Below are positions 56,461 through 64,000 of a DNA stretch of 64,000 bases, piece by piece (positions within the stretch are counted from its first letter, which is position 1; each line of letters begins with the position of its first letter). The notes under the pieces were generated by a model, which searched no databases, had not been told where the DNA came from, and saw only the letters and a program-made list of their open reading frames with translations. The DNA is from Thozetella sp. PMI_491 (Eukaryota > Ascomycota > Sordariomycetes > Chaetosphaeriales > Chaetosphaeriaceae): contig MU270052.1 in the NCBI GenBank assembly GCA_021432635.1, positions 342,137 through 406,136 of the forward strand, read 5' to 3'. The position numbers were made by a program, and so were the translations under genes.

Positions 56461-59400
56461 GGTGAAGTTTTGGATATGGTAGGAATAGACGAGAAAAGGA
56501 ATAAGAGAAAGAAAATGCCTGTTGGTTGGATAGTGGGATGCTGGAGAAACGAAACGATAGAAACCAGCTTCCAGAGCTAGGCAAACAAATGTATATGTAG
56601 ACGAAGCGAAAGTAGACTTGGATGACCACAAAAAGAAGGTTTGAATGGATACGAAAAGCCCCGGATCTCACGGCCACACCGGCCAGCCGATATTATTATA
56701 CTCTGGCGGGTCAGCTGGCGGCTTCCACTTTGGTCAGCGTCTGCCAGCAATTCAGCGAAGATCATGATCAGCATCCACAGATGAGGAAGCTTGGCGTTGA
56801 GGCCCCCCTGTCGACCGGACGAACAGGGCTGCCCGGGTGCGCCAGGGAGCCCCTCTGCGCGTCCGCGGAGCAAACGGGCAGGGGTCCAAGGCCAATACCG
56901 CGCTGGCGAGGCGGCGCAGTGGCCCACTCCCACGCCGGCAATCCCAAGAGACGCTGGGGAGCGAGAATACAACATAAACATGTCGAAACGAACCCATGAC
57001 GCCGAGACCCAGGCTAAAGAGCCGAAAGAAGGCGTAGAGGCGTAGGCTGCCCTCCGCAGGCGGCCACGGCGACTGCCAAGTTGTATCGAACATGCTGCAG
57101 GAGGTCGCCTCCGGCGGAGTGGTTGGTGGCCACCACTTGGTCCCCGTTGCCGGCCAGACAGCTTGGCTACGGCTCGGCACCCCCTTTATTACGGAGAGGG
57201 AGGGGGGCGACACAGCGTCTGGGCAACGTTAGGAGAAAACTTTGGCTGGCCTGCTCAGCGTCCGGCAGCGCTGGGAGGATGCGAGCATACCCAAGGCACG
57301 ACATCTTGGCGCCGACGACCCGAGGAGGCGACTTGCCCAGGAGCCCGAGGGAGGCAATGCAGCCTCGGATCTCTCCTCGCCGTGGCCACGCGCCATCGCA
57401 TTTGCTTTCTTCGCTATTGTGGCAGTTCCGGCCGCCAAGCAGCCGGTCTACTAAGTTTACCTACAGAACCTGGCCTACTCGGCAGCTAGCGTACTGCAAC
57501 TCTGATGAGATCAGCACCGAAATAAGGGTCTCGGCGCTGTCGTGGGCAGGGACGGAGGCTGGCTGGGCGTGTATGACTGCAGTCGCTTCGACCAGCGCCC
57601 TCCGGTCTCTCGCGGTGGACTGTCGCTTTCAGGCCAACGGCGCGCCGTCGCCAAGAGATAACGCCTCACCCCCGCCGCAACGGTCTATGGCCCAGCCAAG
57701 GCGCTAACGGGGTGTGAAGCCTCCCACCAGGCGCCTCCTGAAGACCTTGGCAACCGCCAGCGGCCGCGTATGCAGGATGCGCTGAGGGAAATTTCCTGTA
57801 GCTTCCCAGAAGCGCCGCTGCAGACTTTGCAGTGAGGTCGCGGTTGCACGTGGGTGGGTGCCGACCGTGTAGGGGGTTCTTTTAGCAGCCGGTCCGTGTG
57901 GCAGCGGCACCCATGCGGCCGGGGAAACACTGCGGCGGCCATACCGCCCCAAGACGGGACGACCAGGGCTGCGACGCGCTAGGGGCTGTCATCAGGCCAT
58001 TCTCCTCCCAGGGAGTGCTTGGCTTGTGCGAGCCTTTCGTCTGAAGCAGCCAGAATCTAGGCCTTTCCATCCCACAAACCCACTCTTGTGTGGAGCGGGT
58101 GATCTCTGGAGTACCAGGTGCCCCCCCGCCTGTTTCTTGGCCTTTTATATGACTGTGACGGTCGCACTCGGCGCCAGCAGCTTTTTCATACCCAACCCTT
58201 TGTCCCACAGCGCCTAACGGGGTGCGGTTTCCTGTCGCACCGTGCGCGCGCATTTGCATACGCATTCGTCTTGATCTCCGTCGGCCAGCATCTCGCTCGT
58301 CCTCGGGCTCCTGGAGGAGGGGGCCGCCGAGCTCGCCTCCCATGCGACCGGGGGAAAGGGAGGGGGCGGGGGCGCGAGAGCGAGAATCTGACTTTTGCGA
58401 TATCCGTGGCTACACAGCCAGCTTGCCAAGACGACGCGCGGTTTCGTCGCCGAGGTGAGAAATTGGTTTTGCCAACTGCTACGGCTGCCATGGCCGTGCT
58501 ATGAAAGTTAAATTCTCGTCGAGAAGGCTTTCTACGGGCGGGATATCCCTTCTAGTGCTTCCAGCGCCTTGGGTCAAAACTTTATAACGCGGAGAGCCAA
58601 GCTTGGCACGTGCACTAGATATCGCTTGTACGTTGGCCAAGACACACCGGGCACCCAAGCCAAGTGGCAGTCAATATCTTAAGCTTTGCCAAGGGGTCAA
58701 GATAAGTTGGCATTTTGAACGCGCAACTAGATTGAAGGCCGTGCCTCGAGTCGCACTTTTCTCGACGTTTCTTAACTCTAGCTCAATATCTTTTACTTTG
58801 CTAGGCCGTTGCCAAGGCGAGATCGAACAGCTTGGAAATTTGACCTCATGCGAAGGTTGTCACGGGCCAGTTGACAACCCGGCGATCAAAACCTCGGGTA
58901 GGAGGTGGTGTAGCGCACCCGATAGTTCGCCAAGCCTCGATGTGCCCTGCCGCGTCTTGGTATCCTTTACCAGGCACCCTGTTGAGTCCACACATAGCTT
59001 TTGATCCGGCTGTGTCGGATTCCTCGACTCGACTTGCTGTGCGTAGGAAACCGATGCTCGTCGGCCTCCTATTGGCTGTTCGGAACCCTAAACACGTCCG
59101 CTTGCCGACCTAGCGGGTCCGGTTGCTGAGGTGCCGCATGACATTAAGGTCCCGATTCAATGTGCATGGAATGAATGTTCTTGTTTGAGAGAGGCTGCTA
59201 AAGAAAGACTATCTTGGGTACCCAGTTGGGCTGCCACCTGTCTGTGACACTCGATAAACCTAGAGTTCAACAGATAGATAACTAAGCCTACGTTGTTACG
59301 CCAAGACCAGCAGCTGTCTTGGTCCTCTTGTCCCATCCTTCCTATCCCGAGTCTCGTCACATTGCTGTCCCAATTCACAAGCCGCATGTCGGTGTGCAAA

Positions 59401-59831
59401 GGTTTACTGTCCGCCAAGACCGTTGGCACTGGCAATTCTTTTTTTGAAAAATGTGCGCCGAATCTAGCGTTCTTGTCTCCTTCCTAAGTCCGATATCGCA
59501 TTGATGCCTGACATCTTCACCGACGCTTCGGAAAGGCGCCATGGCTACACAGAAAGCACTGGGCAGGACATGTGGAGGGTTTGGAAGGGCTCCATCGTAC
59601 GTCCGCGCATGCAAACGCAAGACGCAATAGTGAGTACGAGGGGAACGGTATTGGTGGAAATTGCAATAATGAATTCAATCTAGCGGTTTATATCGGCAGG
59701 ATTAAGAACGCGGTATTACCATCCAGCGAACGGGACATGCCAATCTCTCGAACCTCCAAACTCCTACACCAGGTGCTACAAGATATAGAAGAGCTCGTAT
59801 TTGGTACCGAAGGGTTACAAAATAGGTGGCA
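56461..59831. other. Long gene-poor, GC-rich region
   Basis: The first few hundred bases are the carbonic anhydrase promoter. From about 56.7 to 58.5 kb the DNA is strongly GC-rich and open frames overlap on both strands (largest 57081-57707, 208 codons), which is expected by chance at this composition. None has a domain. From 58.6 to 59.8 kb nothing was recognised. Confidence 0.5.
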
Positions 59832-61046
59832 CTAGCTGTCATCCGTATCAATGCTCGCTAGCAGGCTAGCAGAAGGTGCGAAAAAGGTCGACCCGGTCAA
59901 CGGTGTCGAGTAGTTGAGCAACCGGTCGTGCAAGCCCGGCGGGTTCCCAATAAACATACGCTCTAGCATTTTCTCAATGACCCAGAGCCGGCGAGAGTAT
60001 CCGATGAAATAGGTCCCGAACTCTCCCGAACCAGGAGAGCCGAACGGCATGTTGTCGCGGAGAATCTCGTGCTCATTGCCGTCCTCGTCCTCAACGGTCG
60101 CCAGGGACTTGTGGGATTTTTGCTTGTCAGGGTCCGCATCGCCGAGCTCGAAGTTGTCCCACTTGCGACGCCCGATGATGGCCTCCTGCTGCTCGGTGTT
60201 GAGCTTTCCCCAGGCCTTCATGTCGTGTACGTACTTCTGAACGACGATGTAGCTGCCCCCGATGGCGGCAGCATCCTCTCCGGCAACGAGCACCGACGCC
60301 GAAACAGCCGGTCCGACCGGGTTGGCGGTCCCATCAACAAATCCGAGGAGGTCCCGAAGGTCAAAATAGCGAAATCCCACAGTGACATCGGCCACCGTAA
60401 CCGAATCTCCCAGGACTTCTAGCAGCTGACGCTCAAACTCGTAGCAAAGATCCCGCCGCTCCGCTCGAATGTGGAAGAGCAGATCCCCGGGCGTTGACAC
60501 TGCGGTATGCGCTTTACCCTTGACCTCGAGGAACGGGTGGAGCTCGGCGGGCCGGGGGAGGTTGGTGACACGATCCCACACCTTGCTGCCGATGCCAACA
60601 GTACAGGCAAATTGAGCCCCTAGGTCACGGATTGCAACGTTCTTGGCAAGGTCGTCGATCGAGGCGATGGTCGACCGTACCGTCCGGAAGGCATCCGGAG
60701 AGTCGTTGACGGTGACAACGAGAAAGGTCGCCGACTGGGTCAACGGTGCATCAACCCTCTGGGGCTCGATGGCCGAGGCGCCAACCATTCTTGACCTGGA
60801 CGAGTAGTGAGCGGCTTGGCGGTGTCGGGTGGGTAACAGGCTAGGGAAAGCGCGAGAAGAGGGCCGTAGTGGACGCGCAGGCAAGTTTGCCGAAACTGGA
60901 ATCCTTATTTGGGGAGAAGGCAGAGGAGGTATCGCCTGTAAGGTGACAAGCCGACGATACCGAGACAATTCCGTGGTTTGCCGTAGCCCCAACCGGCCCT
61001 GCTTGTAGAGTGTTTTCGCAATGCCGCCAGCCCAGGAACTGTTCAT
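59832..61046 (-). CDS. DyP-type (dye-decolorising) haem peroxidase, possibly mitochondrial
   Basis: A single intronless frame. From Met at 61046 it encodes 404 residues; the first about 85 are arginine-, serine- and proline-rich with no acidic residues in the first half (KTLYKQGRLGLRQTTELSRY ... AAHYSSRSR), resembling a mitochondrial presequence. Starting at the second Met (60788, MVGASAIEPQRVDAPL) gives a 318-residue cytosolic form of standard DyP length. The peroxidase domain shows GFVDGTANPVG (the GxxDG motif with distal aspartate), GGSYIVVQKYVHDMKAW, LATVEDEDGNEHEILRDNMP, and GEFGTYFIGYSRRL. The proximal haem histidine is expected in the RRKWDN...KSHKSL region. It oxidises dyes, phenolics or lignin-like compounds with H2O2. 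A further upstream Met at 61196 is unlikely. Confidence 0.93.
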   Translation of the reverse strand: MNSSWAGGIAKTLYKQGRLGLRQTTELSRYRRLVTLQAIPPLPSPQIRIPVSANLPARPLRPSSRAFPSLLPTRHRQAAHYSSRSRMVGASAIEPQRVDAPLTQSATFLVVTVNDSPDAFRTVRSTIASIDDLAKNVAIRDLGAQFACTVGIGSKVWDRVTNLPRPAELHPFLEVKGKAHTAVSTPGDLLFHIRAERRDLCYEFERQLLEVLGDSVTVADVTVGFRYFDLRDLLGFVDGTANPVGPAVSASVLVAGEDAAAIGGSYIVVQKYVHDMKAWGKLNTEQQEAIIGRRKWDNFELGDADPDKQKSHKSLATVEDEDGNEHEILRDNMPFGSPGSGEFGTYFIGYSRRLWVIEKMLERMFIGNPPGLHDRLLNYSTPLTGSTFFAPSASLLASIDTDDS

Positions 61047-64000
61047 GGCAGCGCTCAATACGGATGGCTGGTACGCGAGAGAACAAGAGGGGGTTTCCCG
61101 GCCTGTCCGCGCCAATTGTACCCCGCGTCGGCCCTGGTCGCTGAGTAAGTGGTAGACGGGAAGGGGACGGGAACTCGGGGTTCGGCGTGGACCCACTTCT
61201 CCGGCCGGGGATTGCGCACGGAGACTTAGCAGCCGGCGACGGAGCCGTAGCGCGATGGAGCCCGTAGAAATGCCTCAAAGCATTATTTTTATCGGCCATA
61301 GGCCTTGGCATTTCTGATTCGTCCGACATCACGCTATAGTTGGAGCCTTTGAACTTCCCCTTTGCGATGCACCCATTCCATACATCCATTGACGTCCCTC
61401 CGGCGTTCTTTCTTTGGCACCGACGCATGAACTAAAGGAAGACGATGAAGGCAAAATGCAAATACAAGTGGGGGCCACAGACGGCCTATCTCGACTTCCA
61501 CTGAGCCCATTAGATTTCCATCACGTGGTACTGGATAAATTAAAGGGCTTAGAAATGCACTGGCCAGATAGATAAGCAGCCGAAGGTCGACTTGTTCGCC
61601 CCCATGCTGGACACCGCCTCGCATGCCGGGCCGGAAGTGGTAACGTTGGACAAGAAGGGTGGTACCAAGTCGCTGGATTATACGGCGGGATGTTCCGTGT
61701 CTGAACTGAATTTAAGAGGATGTGGCATTGCTTTCAGCCCCCAGTGAACAAGATCTCTGCGCATTGTCTTGGTTGTCAGCTGATCAATTCCACGGGAAGC
61801 AGCTACACCATAGCACACCCTCATCTCCACGGAAGTATTATGGCGCATGGTCAAGCACTTGTGCCGTATTATTGCTGACTTTTACAAAAGTCTTGGCTGT
61901 TTCTCTGGCAAAGTGCTGCGTAATATTGAACGGGGATCTTTCTCTTTTGGTCTTGATATCTCACCCCTAAAGTACAGTACATTGCCTGCAAGCCTCCCAA
62001 TCCTATGTTCATTATGACATCATACGGACCTGACAACGTCAGAATATGGTGCTTTGACAGCATGACTCTCCACCAGTGGCGCATGCTCGAGGCTCATGAC
62101 ACGCAAGCACACAAGTGGGGGTTCACCAGCGAGGCATCGTGCTTGATAATCAAAGAATGGTGGAACGATTTTGGATCTTTTGGTTAGTTAATTAACCAAA
62201 CAGACCAGGAAGATGCTAAGTAAGGTAATCTTACACGAAACTAAGTTCTCTTGGTGCCTTGATACGTTGTGACCAGGAGGAAGAGTTCAGCGATATAGGC
62301 GTCGGTACCACTGGGGAGCTCACCTATATACTCCCGGTAGAGATTTGGTCTATATACCACAAGACTTTGGCACAAAATTCTCGGATCTTGTAGACAATTT
62401 TATAGCTAATGGTTCAGAATCCGATGGCATTCAAACATGCTCAAGTTGATGTTCGTGCGCAGTTCAATTTTCCGCCAACACATGTCGCTTACTCCCAAAT
62501 TTTAGACAGGAACGTCAAGTACCCTAACTTGGCAGCATTCTCTACACTGATCCACAGGGTTTGTCGACATCGCTCCTCAACGCAGTGCATCCACAGGATT
62601 TCTCTTCCCTTTCTCGTTCGTGTCCAACAGAAATCAAAAGCCCATAGTTTTGGTAAATACTAGGATGAGGTCCTTCAGAAGCCCCTTTCCGGTGTCATGT
62701 GTAGATAAATTTAACGAATTCAATATCTCGTCGTTGAGTCGGAATCTGTGGCGCAGGCTTCTGCAGTCGAAGACGTCAGCAGGAGCGTGTATCTAACAGG
62801 CCTCGGGTTGGTCCGATCTCTCCACAGGAAACTTCGTTTGAACAAAGTGTTATCAGGATATCTTACATGCATTATCGAAGACAATTAGGGATATGTGGAA
62901 CATACGTTAGACAAAATAAGTGTAGACTGCGATTAACTTGACCGCGGCGAAGCTGAGGAGCAATCTCAAGTGCATATCGAACGTTGTCCAATCCAAAATC
63001 TGTAGAGTTTATAGGGCGTGTGAAATATATGATCTCTTTGCAGAAATGTCAGCAGAGGCATAAAAATATATGTGTGCGTGCGTATATATATGCGCATGTG
63101 TGTGGGAGGGTATGCTTCCGTGTCATTGTAGACTTACCTAGGAAGAGCTTCGATTTGCTCAACATCGTATCCAGTGGTGCATAACGCTAACCCGCATAAT
63201 CCTACTTCTTAGATTACTTATATACACAGCAAGGAATACGTGCAGCTATTCTCGCATAGTCCAGCTTCCTAATTCGTAGTCAAGCCGGGTGGCTCGCTCC
63301 ACGTGCGGGTAAGCCAGGGCCTCCAAACCCAGAGGAATAATAGCAAGACATGTGACGCGTTTTAACCCCAGTTCCGATTTTTAGCGAATAGGAGGCGCTT
63401 TTTACCTTATTGTATGTGTGGGTTGTGTCCGGTGGCTTTTCAGCCAGCGACTTCAGCCCATTTGCGGACAGGGTTGGATGAAAGTGTGCCTGAAATAGGT
63501 GTCAAGGCTTCACCCGCTAGAGATACATTGATAGATATCCCCTCAATATATGTTTCAGTAAACTCCCGATGCTGTCCAAATTAGTTCACCTCTCAAATAC
63601 TGAAAATATATTTAATTTGTTGGTTCAAACGGTGAGAGATTGTTACTGAAACTTGTAAGATTGTGAGGTTTCTCATAGTTGCCGCGCCCCTCCAGCGAAT
63701 TATGTTATTTGATACTTGTATTTCTAGGGCAATCCTATTAATCGCGACGGAGAGATAATTTTGAAGTTTATGATCCAATCATGATAGATTACGGCGCCGT
63801 TAGTTCCTTTCGCACGAAGTAGCAATATATCTTGTACCTAACCTATCCTACCTAGTTAAGGTAGGTAGACAATTTCACAACGTCACAACCTAGTTTAGAT
63901 GGTCCGTGCAACTTCAGTTCTAACATGTTGTGTTTCCTTAGAGTCGGTTTCCTAGTTAGGTAGGTAGGTACCTACAAATTTGAGCCTTTGTGCAACCAAA
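61047..64000. other. AT-rich, gene-empty region
   Basis: No supported gene. The first 400 bp are the DyP promoter. From about 61.7 kb to the end the DNA becomes AT-rich with many stops in all frames. Near the end TAGGTA-type repeats occur (63850-63869 as an imperfect hairpin CTACCTAGTTAAGGTAGG, and 63951-63974). This composition resembles RIP-mutated or subtelomeric-type spacer of ascomycetes. Confidence 0.45.

Noticed and set aside
57081..57707. 208-codon frame in the GC-rich gap
   Set aside because: Arginine/serine/proline-rich composition typical of a chance frame; other strands equally open; no domain.
61700..64000. Transposon remnant or telomere
   Set aside because: AT-rich with TAGGTA repeats, but no TTAGGG array, terminal repeats or transposase-like frame could be identified.
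1..64000. CRISPR arrays, operons or bacterial promoters
   Set aside because: Spliceosomal introns throughout show a eukaryotic genome; no regularly spaced direct repeats were seen.

Overview
The window looks like chromosomal DNA of a filamentous ascomycete, most likely a plant-biomass-degrading Sordariomycete. The evidence is GC-rich coding sequence, many short introns (about 49-78 bp) with GT-AG borders and CTAAC/CTGAC-like branch points, unlinked monocistronic genes on both strands, and a wood- and cell-wall-degrading gene set (GH7, GH5, GH43, LPMO-like protein, multicopper oxidase, DyP peroxidase). No rRNA, tRNA, CRISPR array or intact transposon was recognised. Gene models below were assembled by hand; exon borders were chosen because they keep reading frame and restore family motifs.

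Layout. 1-1.5 kb: 5' part of a multicopper oxidase (minus, cut by the window edge). 2.5-4.5 kb: secreted phospholipase C-type phosphoesterase. 4.6-6.7 kb: secreted FAD-linked oxidase. 6.7-8.5 kb: gene-poor stretch with a degenerate duplicated segment. 8.5-24.2 kb: eight metabolic genes (ketopantoate-reductase family enzyme, flavocytochrome b2-type hydroxy-acid dehydrogenase, MFS permease, D-galactonate dehydratase, zinc polyol dehydrogenase, KduD-like SDR, dihydroxyacetone kinase, DapA-family keto-acid aldolase). 25.2-26 kb: DUF3716-like zinc protein. 26.5-28 kb: GH5. 29-33 kb: NmrA-like reductase and a Zn2Cys6 regulator. 34-35 kb: LPMO-like secreted protein. 35.4-43.8 kb: a second MFS permease (12 exons), a bacterial-type 2-pyrone-4,6-dicarboxylate hydrolase, an amidase and a P450. 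44-48.5 kb: exo-beta-1,3-galactanase (GH43 + CBM35) and GH7 cellobiohydrolase. 51.5-61 kb: ketoreductase, CFEM protein, alpha-carbonic anhydrase and DyP peroxidase separated by long gene-poor stretches; 61-64 kb is AT-rich and gene-empty.

How the genes may work together. Dehydratase, aldolase and dihydroxyacetone kinase together spell a non-phosphorylative D-galactonate route: galactonate to 2-keto-3-deoxygalactonate, cleavage to pyruvate and glyceraldehyde, then phosphorylation of the triose. The permease, the polyol dehydrogenase and the SDR could supply or reshape the sugar acid, and the intergenic DNA is rich in CreA-like GTGGGG/CTGGGG motifs. The galactanase and cellulase genes further along would release the corresponding plant sugars. 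The dicarboxylate hydrolase/permease pair suggests a second catabolic island for an aromatic ring-fission product. These pathway assignments are inference; the family assignments are direct from motifs.
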